Source: Ascidiaceihabitans sp.
Lineage (GTDB): Bacteria > Pseudomonadota > Alphaproteobacteria > Rhodobacterales > Rhodobacteraceae
Length of the DNA: 8,129 nt
Assembly (NCBI GenBank): GCA_023301665.1
Contig: JALZUL010000173.1
Coordinates: forward strand, 1-8,129
Reading direction: 5' to 3'
Positions within the stretch are counted from its first letter, which is position 1, and each line of letters opens with the position of its first letter. A program made the position numbers and the translations under genes. Shown one piece after another: positions 1-4,978 of this stretch. Below the pieces are notes generated by a model. That model ran no database searches. It saw only the letters and a list, made by a program, of their open reading frames with translations, and was not told the DNA's origin.

Positions 1-412
1 AAACCCCGACGAAATGTTCAATTCCGAACCCCTCCATGATCTCGCCGCCGGCCAACATCAAAGCCGCAGCAACCTTTGGGTCGGCCCCACGGCTGAGGCA
101 AAATCTTGTGCATTCCCAAATCTTTGGGCTAGACAGGCTCCCCCCGCCCAGCAAATGCGGGAAATGATCATTCACCATGACTTGCCCCGTTGTCGGCAAA
201 AACCGCATCGACCCGCCATGCGTGCCATCGGCATTTTCCCAAATCACGTAGAGCGGATTTAGGTCATCATATTCATCGCGTTCAAACCCGTCTGCATCGA
301 CGCACACATCCCACTTTAACCGTGTCTTGAATTGATCCGCGCGGTCGCGGAACATGGATGAGGCAAGTTTTGAAAATTTTGGAAGTTGGTCAGCGTAAAT
401 GTAGCGCAGCAT
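1..412 (-). CDS. luxI: LuxI-family acyl-homoserine-lactone synthase, C-terminus cut off by the window edge
   Basis: The enzyme joins an acyl chain from acyl-ACP (acyl-CoA in some relatives) to S-adenosylmethionine and releases an acyl-homoserine lactone, the diffusible quorum-sensing signal. The first 137 residues are present; the family is usually about 200-230 residues, so roughly the last third is missing. The N-terminal catalytic half carries the family's conserved residues: Arg24, Phe28, Trp34, Asp46, Asp49, Arg70, Phe84, Glu100 and Arg103, in the contexts MFRDRADQF, WDV, ERDEYD, GSMRFLPTT and WECTRF. The ATG at 412-410 is supported by a strong AAGGAG (425-420) seven bases upstream. It follows luxR on the same strand after a 135-bp gap, the usual regulator-synthase order. 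The signal's acyl chain cannot be predicted from this fragment. Family assignment is firm; the symbol is generic. Confidence 0.95.
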   Translation of the reverse strand, partial: MLRYIYADQLPKFSKLASSMFRDRADQFKTRLKWDVCVDADGFERDEYDDLNPLYVIWENADGTHGGSMRFLPTTGQVMVNDHFPHLLGGGSLSSPKIWECTRFCLSRGADPKVAAALMLAGGEIMEGFGIEHFVGV

Positions 413-419
413 ATGAGTT

Positions 420-425
420 CTCCTT
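420..425 (-). promoter_or_regulatory. Strong ribosome binding site of luxI
   Basis: On the minus strand this reads AAGGAG, seven bases before the luxI ATG. It decides the luxI start. It is much stronger than the site in front of luxR, so the synthase may be translated better per transcript than its regulator (inference). Confidence 0.8.
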
Positions 426-431
426 GTCCGT

Positions 432-445
432 GGTCTTTGAAGACC
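432..445 (-). repeat. Perfect inverted repeat in the luxI leader
   Basis: GGTCTT and AAGACC are separated by two bases and lie just upstream of the luxI Shine-Dalgarno sequence. The arms are 6 bp. The repeat could be a protein-binding dyad or part of a small leader structure. A two-base loop is too tight for a full RNA stem, so the innermost pair would open. Its role is not known. Confidence 0.45.
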
Positions 446-488
446 TGAACAAACTCTTACCTATGCGTCTGTTAATGTGGGTTCACCT

Positions 489-500
489 GAGCGCGCGCTC
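489..500. promoter_or_regulatory. 12-bp perfect palindrome between luxR and luxI, candidate lux-box-like operator
   Basis: GAGCGCGCGCTC is a perfect palindrome in the middle of the luxR-luxI gap, about 80 bp upstream of the luxI start. That is a plausible distance for a LuxR-type activator site, and LuxR proteins bind dyads of about 18-20 bp upstream of luxI. The flanks here do not extend the symmetry, and it does not resemble the Vibrio lux box. Alternating GC sequence can also be palindromic by chance. Confidence 0.25.
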
Positions 501-534
501 TTCGCCTGATCACGCAACACTGCCCAAAACAAGC

Positions 535-549
535 AATCTGAGCGAGATT
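535..549 (-). terminator. Weak hairpin at the luxR stop codon
   Basis: Arms AATCT and AGATT around a five-base loop overlap the luxR stop codon (550-548). On the minus strand a short T-rich stretch follows. The stem is only 5 bp and AT-rich, so it would at most attenuate read-through from luxR into luxI. It may have no function. Confidence 0.2.
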
Positions 550-1267
550 ACACAACAATCAAACCGCGGCTCATTGCGCGGGCAACTGCATGGGTGGTGT
601 TCATAGCCCCCAATTTGAAACGCGCACTCTCGATGTAAACCCTGACCGTGTGTTCGGAAATCGCAAGCGTTTGTGCCACCTGCGCCCGATTGTATCCCAT
701 CGCCAAAAGCGTCACTGCATCTACTTCGCGCGGCGACAACGCCTGTGACTGATCCGGCTTTCTGTCTGGTTCCAGATCCAAGGCCTTGCGGTTAAAAGCA
801 TGCGCAATAAGGATCATATTGCGGGTTTGTAGCTCGGTAAAACGTACCCAATGTTCGTCGTCCCCTGAATGACTTACCGTAAACAGGGCAAACTGACCGT
901 TAGGGCCACGGATCGGAACCGAAAACCCTTGATTGCCAACGCCATAAGCAATCGCTTCTTTTTGGAAAGCACGTGCCGCTTTACTTGACCAATCAAGACG
1001 CTTCCAATCCACCGGGTGAAACCGTTGATAACACCCAGCAATTACCGGATCCACACGAAGATAATTCTGCTCGAGATACCGTTGCACCCATTCATCCGAG
1101 TAGGTGCCGCAACCGTATTGGTCCCCTGCACTATCAACCCAATGATAGACCATATGATCGACTTTCATATGATCCCTAAGAGCGACAATTGCGATTTGTA
1201 ATCCGTCAAGCCCTTCAGCTTGCTCCAGTTCCCCCAAAATGTGTTCCAACTTCAAGGTCGATGTCAT
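548..1267 (-). CDS. luxR: LuxR-type autoinducer-binding transcriptional regulator
   Basis: This cytoplasmic regulator should bind an acyl-homoserine lactone and control transcription, probably including the adjacent luxI. From the chosen start it is 239 residues, normal for the family. The N-terminal autoinducer-binding domain (about 10-160) has the six usual conserved residues: Trp60, Tyr64, Asp73, Pro74, Trp88 and Gly114. A GerE-type helix-turn-helix spans about 175-235, with LSPRE at 177-181, Gly191 and the recognition helix near SEHTVRVYI. The helix position often held by Leu is Val185. The ATG at 1267-1265 was preferred over the in-frame ATG at 1333 because it gives the family length and the extra 22 residues look unlike the family. 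The ribosome binding site is weak, and the start lies 53 bp inside orf68, which suggests translational coupling. The resident luxI is the likely source of its ligand. Confidence 0.93.
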   Translation of the reverse strand: MTSTLKLEHILGELEQAEGLDGLQIAIVALRDHMKVDHMVYHWVDSAGDQYGCGTYSDEWVQRYLEQNYLRVDPVIAGCYQRFHPVDWKRLDWSSKAARAFQKEAIAYGVGNQGFSVPIRGPNGQFALFTVSHSGDDEHWVRFTELQTRNMILIAHAFNRKALDLEPDRKPDQSQALSPREVDAVTLLAMGYNRAQVAQTLAISEHTVRVYIESARFKLGAMNTTHAVARAMSRGLIVV

Positions 1268-1421
1268 TGGCGCGCCTATACTGTTTTTCCCTAAGCGCTG
1301 CGATCTCGGCCATGGCGACAATTGCGGTGTCATCCAGCTGTTCTGCCAGAGCCGTCAATTCATTCGCGCGAGCAAATGTTTTGAGGTCTGTAAGCACATC
1401 CAATATCCAGTCACTTCTCAT
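1215..1421 (-). CDS. Small unknown protein (orf68) overlapping the start of luxR
   Basis: This 68-residue, largely helical and charged protein has no recognised domain, signal peptide or membrane segment. It starts MRSDWILDVLTDLKTFAR, continues with an acidic LAEQLDDTAIVAMAE stretch, and ends in a Gly- and Thr-rich tail. Its last 53 bp overlap luxR in another frame, so the two are probably co-transcribed and translationally coupled. A modest AAGGG (1436-1432) lies ten bases before the ATG. I have an unverified memory of similar short proteins upstream of luxR in other roseobacters, which would support it being real. Its position suggests a partner or modulator of LuxR, or simply a translated leader that delivers ribosomes to luxR. 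No function can be read from the sequence. Confidence 0.7.
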   Translation of the reverse strand: MRSDWILDVLTDLKTFARANELTALAEQLDDTAIVAMAEIAALREKQYRRANDIDLEVGTHFGGTGAS

Positions 1422-1442
1422 TTTAGCTACACCCTTAGTTAG

Positions 1443-1499
1443 TTAATGAACAGTTAACACAACCATAACATGAGTGATAATTTCTAAAAATTCGCGCAT
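1443..1499 (-). CDS. Possible 18-residue leader peptide upstream of orf68-luxR
   Basis: An ATG at 1499-1497 opens an 18-codon frame, MREFLEIITHVMVVLTVH, which stops 21 bases before orf68 begins. The frame is preceded by an unusually strong purine run containing GGAGG (1508-1504), four bases before the ATG. The peptide is short and mostly hydrophobic. The same purine run forms one arm of a stable hairpin (1503-1524), so its translation may be conditional. An ORF this short can arise by chance; the strong ribosome binding site and the leader position are the only evidence. Confidence 0.35.
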   Translation of the reverse strand: MREFLEIITHVMVVLTVH

Positions 1500-1502
1500 T
1501 TC

Positions 1503-1524
1503 CCCTCCCCTAAAATAGGGAGGG
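1503..1524 (-). promoter_or_regulatory. Hairpin that can cover a strong ribosome binding site in the orf68-luxR leader
   Basis: Perfect 7-bp arms, CCCTCCC and GGGAGGG, flank an eight-base AT-rich loop. On the minus-strand RNA the 5' arm is CCCTCCC and the 3' arm is the G-rich run that would serve as Shine-Dalgarno for the 18-codon ORF beginning at 1499. Six of the seven pairs are G-C, so the stem should be stable. No T-run follows, so it is a poor intrinsic terminator. Sequestration of the ribosome binding site is inferred from geometry. Confidence 0.5.
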
Positions 1525-1531
1525 TGCTAAA

Positions 1532-1555
1532 AATAAGTCTTTGAATTAACTTATT
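1532..1555. repeat. AT-rich inverted repeat between ccr and orf68
   Basis: Perfect 7-bp arms AATAAGT and ACTTATT are separated by ten bases. On the minus strand the right arm runs into additional T residues. It could be a weak second terminator behind ccr or a regulator-binding dyad in the promoter region of the orf68-luxR transcript. The sequence does not decide between these. Confidence 0.4.
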
Positions 1556-1572
1556 CCGCCGCTCACAACGGA

Positions 1573-1606
1573 AACGCCCGCGGTCCTAGGTTGATTCGCG
1601 GGCGTT
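1573..1606 (-). terminator. GC-rich hairpin downstream of ccr, probable transcription terminator
   Basis: Perfect 10-bp arms, AACGCCCGCG and CGCGGGCGTT, around a 14-base loop begin about 25 bases after the ccr stop codon. On the minus strand the T-tract after the stem is very short (TTT, then mixed bases). Termination may therefore be incomplete, and some ccr transcripts could run on into the orf68-luxR region. Confidence 0.65.
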
Positions 1607-1630
1607 GGCATTTGGCACGTTTCACGGCTT

Positions 1631-2911
1631 TTAACGCTGTTGATCCAGTGCATCTTCTAAAGTTCGTAAACCTGTGCGCGGAGCCTGAACCAAAACCGAC
1701 ATATTCCCAGGCTTGTGTTCGTTGCGCATCATCTTCATATGCGCCTGTGGCAACGCGTCCCATTCGAACACCTCTGACATACAAGGATCAAGCCGGCGTT
1801 CGACCATCAGCTTGTTGGCTGCTGATGCCTGCTTGAGATGCGCAAAGTGGCTCCCTTGCAAGCGTTTCTGATGCATCCACATGTACCGTACGTCTAGCGT
1901 TAGGTTAAACCCTGTGGTTCCCGCGCAAATCACAACCATACCGCCTTTTTTACACACAAAGGTCGAGACTGGGAATGTCGCTTCGCCCGGATGTTCAAAC
2001 ACCATATCAACGTTATTGCCCTTGCCTGTGATCTCCCAGATCGCTGCACCGAACTTGCGGGCTTCTTTGAACCACGCCGCATATTCTGGCGTGTTCACGG
2101 TTGGCATCTGTCCCCAACAGTTGAAATCCTTGCGGTTCAATACGCCCTTAGCGCCCAAACTCATCACAAAATCGCGTTTGCTTTCATCAGAGATAACCCC
2201 AATTGCATTTGCGCCTGCGGTATTGATCAACTGGATTGCATAAGAGCCCAAACCACCAGACGCGCCCCAGACCAAAACGTTTTGACCCGGCTTTAAATCA
2301 TGTGGCTCATGCCCAAACAGCATACGGTAAGCGGTCGCCAAAGTGAGCGTATAACACGCCGCTTCTTCCCATGTCAGATGTTTGGGACGCGGCATCAGTT
2401 GCTGAGCCTGCACATTGGTAAACTGCGCAAAAGATCCATCTGGCGTTTCATATCCCCAGATCCGTTGGCTGGTGGAAAACATCGGATCGCCGCCATTGCA
2501 TTCTTCGTCATCACCGTCATCTTGGTTGCAATGGATGACAACTTCATCACCGATTTTCCAGCGCTTGACCTTGTCGCCAACGGCCCAAACGATGCCCGAC
2601 GCGTCCGAACCGGCAATATGATAAGGCTGCTTGTGACCATCAAAAGGGCTGATCGGCAGACCTAAAGCCGCCCAAACCCCGTTATAGTTGACCCCCGCCG
2701 CCATGACCAAGACCAACACTTCGTTGCTGTCCAGAACCGGAACATCAACAACCTCTTTTTGCATGGCCGTGTCAGGGTTACCGTGACGTTCTTTGCGGAT
2801 GGCCCAAGTATACATCTGCTTTGGGACGTACCCCATCGGAGGGATTTCCCCAACTTCATACAGATCTTTTTCAGGTGCGTTGTAATGCGCAATACCAGTG
2901 TCCAAAGCCAT
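1631..2911 (-). CDS. ccr: Crotonyl-CoA carboxylase/reductase (Ccr)
   Basis: Ccr reductively carboxylates crotonyl-CoA with NADPH and CO2 to (2S)-ethylmalonyl-CoA, the signature step of the ethylmalonyl-CoA pathway for acetyl-CoA assimilation. The 426-residue protein is full length and belongs to the zinc-independent medium-chain dehydrogenase/reductase superfamily. The N-terminal catalytic part (about 30-180) has GVNYNGVWAALG at 73-84. The nucleotide-binding fold follows, with the glycine-rich WGASGGLGSYAIQL at 215-228. By remembered alignment with the Kitasatospora enzyme, the CO2-pocket residues would be Asn77, Tyr154 (Phe there), Glu155 and His347. The C-terminal KRLQGSHFAHLKQA region (349-362) is typical. 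The ATG at 2911 has a strong GAGGAGG (2923-2917) five bases upstream. It probably has its own promoter and works with ecm on the opposite strand. Identification is very secure. Confidence 0.97.
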   Translation of the reverse strand: MALDTGIAHYNAPEKDLYEVGEIPPMGYVPKQMYTWAIRKERHGNPDTAMQKEVVDVPVLDSNEVLVLVMAAGVNYNGVWAALGLPISPFDGHKQPYHIAGSDASGIVWAVGDKVKRWKIGDEVVIHCNQDDGDDEECNGGDPMFSTSQRIWGYETPDGSFAQFTNVQAQQLMPRPKHLTWEEAACYTLTLATAYRMLFGHEPHDLKPGQNVLVWGASGGLGSYAIQLINTAGANAIGVISDESKRDFVMSLGAKGVLNRKDFNCWGQMPTVNTPEYAAWFKEARKFGAAIWEITGKGNNVDMVFEHPGEATFPVSTFVCKKGGMVVICAGTTGFNLTLDVRYMWMHQKRLQGSHFAHLKQASAANKLMVERRLDPCMSEVFEWDALPQAHMKMMRNEHKPGNMSVLVQAPRTGLRTLEDALDQQR

Positions 2912-2916
2912 AGCAG

Positions 2917-2923
2917 CCTCCTC
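2917..2923 (-). promoter_or_regulatory. Strong ribosome binding site of ccr
   Basis: The minus strand reads GAGGAGG, five bases before the ccr ATG. It confirms the start codon and fits a highly expressed central-metabolism enzyme. Confidence 0.8.
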
Positions 2924-2956
2924 TAAACCAACATGAAAACAGCGCAGATTCGCACT

Positions 2957-2966
2957 GTGTTAACAC
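2957..2966. promoter_or_regulatory. Palindrome GTGTTAACAC in the ccr leader, candidate operator
   Basis: This 10-bp perfect palindrome lies between the candidate ccr -10 box and the ribosome binding site. It also sits inside an 11-bp-spaced direct repeat of CACTG (2953-2957 and 2964-2968). Its place just downstream of the predicted transcription start would suit a repressor or a roadblock site. No known pathway regulator motif is recognised with confidence. Confidence 0.3.
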
Positions 2967-2987
2967 TGGGATAGATTTCACAAAGTA

Positions 2988-3016
2988 ATTATACAATCAT
3001 TTTTTAATATTTTTTG
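2988..3016 (-). promoter_or_regulatory. Candidate ccr promoter with a perfect TATAAT -10 box
   Basis: On the minus strand TATAAT (2993-2988) is 77 bases upstream of the ccr start. It is preceded by A/T-rich tracts that give no good TTGACA at the expected spacing. Recognition might rely on the strong -10, the AT tracts or an activator. It would give a leader of about 70 bases that includes the GTGTTAACAC palindrome. Confidence 0.4.
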
Positions 3017-3037
3017 AAACTTTATAACCCTGCGAGT

Positions 3038-3053
3038 GCAGAAATTATTCTGC
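3038..3053 (-). repeat. Small inverted repeat enclosing the acyltransferase stop codon
   Basis: Arms GCAGAA and TTCTGC with a four-base loop place the TAA stop (3047-3045) in the loop. On the minus strand a second, overlapping 4-bp stem, CTGC/GCAG, can form immediately after it. No T-tract follows directly, so it is at best a weak terminator between the acyltransferase and ccr. Confidence 0.3.
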
Positions 3054-4421
3054 GCCTGCATCGTTCCCCTCATAAAAGTGAGCGATTGAATTCGCATAAT
3101 ACCTTAAAATTGCGTCACTTTCTGGGGTTTTCCGCCAAACATCATCAACTTGCTCGATGATCCCTCGCTCTTGCAGCTGCTGCAGCGCGCGGTTGGCAAT
3201 GGTTAGCCTCTGATTGGCCGGTATGCTCACTGCCGTGTCCATGCGATCCGTCGTTAAACCATCCAAAACGGTTTCGAGTTTCTCGTTTTCTGTGGGCAGG
3301 TCACTCTGCAACAAAGCACGTGCCAAAAGCGGCACCATGACAACTGGCATCACCTGTTCAACACGCTTCATTAGATCAACAGCCAATGCATTGGCCGACG
3401 CCCTGTTATCATAACTGCGCAATGATACCGGCTCACCAAAGGCCACAGCTGCGGTTCCAAACTGAAAGGGTTTTCCACAAATTTTCTGCCATACCCGCCC
3501 AAGGATAAATTTGAAGACCACACTCACCTTACCGCTAAATTTTCGATCGCCACGCGCATCCGCCGCGATCAAAACCCGATCTTCCAGGACACGGTCATAG
3601 TTTATAGCGACTGGAACAAACATCACATCGCGCCCGTTCTCGGGATCGAAACCTTCAATAACATAAGACAACAAACCCATTCGGGGAGACATCAAACGGC
3701 CGTTCAAGCTTAACCCTCCTTCGGGGAAAACCGCTTGTGTCACACCTGCCGACGTCGCCATCTGAACGTAACGCGCTAGAACACGATGATACAAAGCACC
3801 ACGTGCGCGGCGGCGGATAAAATATGCGCCCATCGACTTAAACAACAAGGTCAGCGGCCAAACCCGCGCCCATTCGCCAACGGCATAAGACAAAGCCGAG
3901 GCACGCGCGGCAAGATAAGTCACCAGCACATAGTCCATATTGCTACGGTGGTTCATAATGAAAATGACCGTCGCATCGGATGGTATTTTAGCCAAACGTG
4001 CGTCGTTGTCTGCACCAGTACGCACATCATAAAAGCTATTGCCAAGCCAGCGCGCCACACGAATTGCAAAGCTAAAATACGCAAAAGCGCTAAAGCTTGG
4101 TACAATCTCGCGGGCGTAACGACGGGCTATTTCAAACGCGACATTTTCCGGAACGTTGTTCTTAGCCGCGTGGTTCACGATGGCTTGTGTGACCTCGGGA
4201 TCATAGATCAACCGTTGGATCATATCGTGACGCCGCGCCAACTTGAACGGTGCAATGGGCCGTGTCAGTCGTGTATTCAACCGTTTCACAGCCCGTTCCA
4301 AACGGCGCCGGAAAAACCAACGTACAGAGGGCAATAAGAAATGGCTCAGCGCCGTCACCGCTGCAAACAGCAAGATCAAGACAAAAAGCCAGAGGGGAAG
4401 TTCAACTATCTGCGTCATCAT
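3045..4421 (-). CDS. PlsB-like glycerol-3-phosphate / lysophosphatidate acyltransferase
   Basis: This is a probable membrane-bound acyltransferase that adds a fatty acyl group to glycerol-3-phosphate or lysophosphatidate in phospholipid synthesis. It is 458 residues with one hydrophobic N-terminal segment (about 8-30), then basic residues. All four family blocks are present: block I NHRSNMDY at 157-164 with the catalytic pair His158/Asp163, block II GAYFIRR at 198-204, block III FPEGGLSLNGR at 232-242, and block IV FVPVAINYDR at 268-277. Blocks II and III resemble PlsB more than PlsC, but the protein is far shorter than the E. coli PlsB of about 800 residues. The start is one of two adjacent ATGs (4421 or 4418), behind an AAGGGTGG-type site. 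It lies 133 bp upstream of ccr on the same strand and diverges from the membrane-protein gene. The acyl donor and exact acceptor are uncertain. Confidence 0.87.
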   Translation of the reverse strand: MMTQIVELPLWLFVLILLFAAVTALSHFLLPSVRWFFRRRLERAVKRLNTRLTRPIAPFKLARRHDMIQRLIYDPEVTQAIVNHAAKNNVPENVAFEIARRYAREIVPSFSAFAYFSFAIRVARWLGNSFYDVRTGADNDARLAKIPSDATVIFIMNHRSNMDYVLVTYLAARASALSYAVGEWARVWPLTLLFKSMGAYFIRRRARGALYHRVLARYVQMATSAGVTQAVFPEGGLSLNGRLMSPRMGLLSYVIEGFDPENGRDVMFVPVAINYDRVLEDRVLIAADARGDRKFSGKVSVVFKFILGRVWQKICGKPFQFGTAAVAFGEPVSLRSYDNRASANALAVDLMKRVEQVMPVVMVPLLARALLQSDLPTENEKLETVLDGLTTDRMDTAVSIPANQRLTIANRALQQLQERGIIEQVDDVWRKTPESDAILRYYANSIAHFYEGNDAGAE

Positions 4422-4454
4422 GCGCCACCCTTACAGCCACTATCACGCGGGTAA

Positions 4455-4471
4455 ACCAAAATTTTCTTGGT
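4455..4471. repeat. Short inverted repeat in the divergent intergenic region
   Basis: Arms ACCAA and TTGGT around a seven-base AT loop sit centrally in the 81-bp gap between the divergent acyltransferase and membrane-protein genes. It could be an operator shared by both promoters, but 5-bp arms are weak evidence. Confidence 0.25.
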
Positions 4472-4483
4472 CAGATGCCGCTG

Positions 4484-4498
4484 ATCTCTCATAGAGGT
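4484..4498 (+). promoter_or_regulatory. Ribosome binding site of the 130-residue membrane protein, inside a short stem
   Basis: The Shine-Dalgarno sequence AGAGG (4493-4497) lies five bases before the ATG at 4503. A directly preceding CTCT (4486-4489) can pair with AGAG across a three-base loop. A neighbouring wobble pair and an A-T pair extend the stem to about 6 bp. The ribosome binding site decides the start; whether the stem limits translation is inference. Confidence 0.45.
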
Positions 4499-4502
4499 AT
4501 TT

Positions 4503-4895
4503 ATGTATAACCAAGACTCCTTCTTTACGTTAACCATTCTAGGTCAGGTTGGGCTTTTGGGCCTTTCACTCGTGCTGTTTGGCGCATTGATCTGGGGGAT
4601 GGCCTGCATTCGCGCCTCTTGGTATCTCAAGCTTATTGTCGCGGTGGTTGGTTTTTTCTTTTTTGCGTGGCTCTCACCTCAAGTGTATTACACCTATTAC
4701 CTTTTGTTATTCGACGGGCTTCCTATCCAACTGGTCATTAGCACCCCGCCCAGCTTGAACGACATTCTAAGGCTGATAACGTTTCGCGGACCGCAAAATC
4801 TATCCTCCCACGGACAAGGAATTCTCGCTTGGGGCATGATCATCGCGGGTCAGCTTTCACAGTTTTCTCGCCAACGGCGCAACGCAGCGAATTGA
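4503..4895 (+). CDS. Unknown small integral membrane protein upstream of ecm
   Basis: I do not recognise this 130-residue protein. Two strongly hydrophobic stretches lie at about 12-35 and 42-70. The second contains FFFFAW followed by an aromatic YYTYYLLLF run. A third, weaker segment is near 105-121, so two or three membrane spans are likely. The section between (about 72-104) carries prolines and polar residues, and the C-terminus is basic (SRQRR). There is no cleavable signal peptide or catalytic motif. AGAGG with five-base spacing supports the start. It is 83 bp upstream of ecm on the same strand and diverges from the acyltransferase. It may share a transcript with ecm, although a candidate ecm promoter overlaps its stop codon. 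Context hints at an envelope or lipid role but does not prove one. Confidence 0.75.
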   Translation: MYNQDSFFTLTILGQVGLLGLSLVLFGALIWGMACIRASWYLKLIVAVVGFFFFAWLSPQVYYTYYLLLFDGLPIQLVISTPPSLNDILRLITFRGPQNLSSHGQGILAWGMIIAGQLSQFSRQRRNAAN

Positions 4896-4921
4896 CAAGG
4901 GTTCAAAGTTTCAAGTAAGGT
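4892..4921 (+). promoter_or_regulatory. Candidate sigma-70-type promoter of ecm
   Basis: A perfect -35 TTGACA (4892-4897) includes the stop codon of the upstream membrane-protein gene. It is followed after 18 bases by TAAGGT (4916-4921), which keeps the first, second and last positions of the -10 consensus. Transcription would begin near 4928, giving ecm a leader of about 50 bases. The -10 is imperfect, so an activator or a different start is possible. Confidence 0.45.
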
Positions 4922-4978
4922 ACAAGCTGCGCAATAAAATTACAACGCAATCTCGCGTGCCATTTGGACACTTTCGTT

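Noticed and set aside
548..1333. Longer luxR reading from the ATG at 1333, adding 22 residues
   Set aside because: The extra N-terminus is unlike LuxR proteins, it would lie deeper inside orf68, and the 239-residue form matches the usual family length.
1503..1524. Intrinsic terminator for ccr
   Set aside because: No T-run follows the stem on the minus strand, and a better placed GC-rich hairpin lies closer to ccr at 1573-1606.
1881..2665. Several plus-strand open frames over 100 codons
   Set aside because: They are antisense to ccr, which is unambiguous, and have no ribosome binding sites or recognisable domains.
3786..4337. 183-codon plus-strand open frame
   Set aside because: It is fully antisense to the acyltransferase, whose four catalytic blocks prove the minus-strand frame. 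The plus-strand product looks like no protein family.
4964..4978. TTG start for ecm, five residues longer
   Set aside because: There is no Shine-Dalgarno before it, and the ATG at 4979 fits the usual N-terminus of the family. It is kept only as an alternative.
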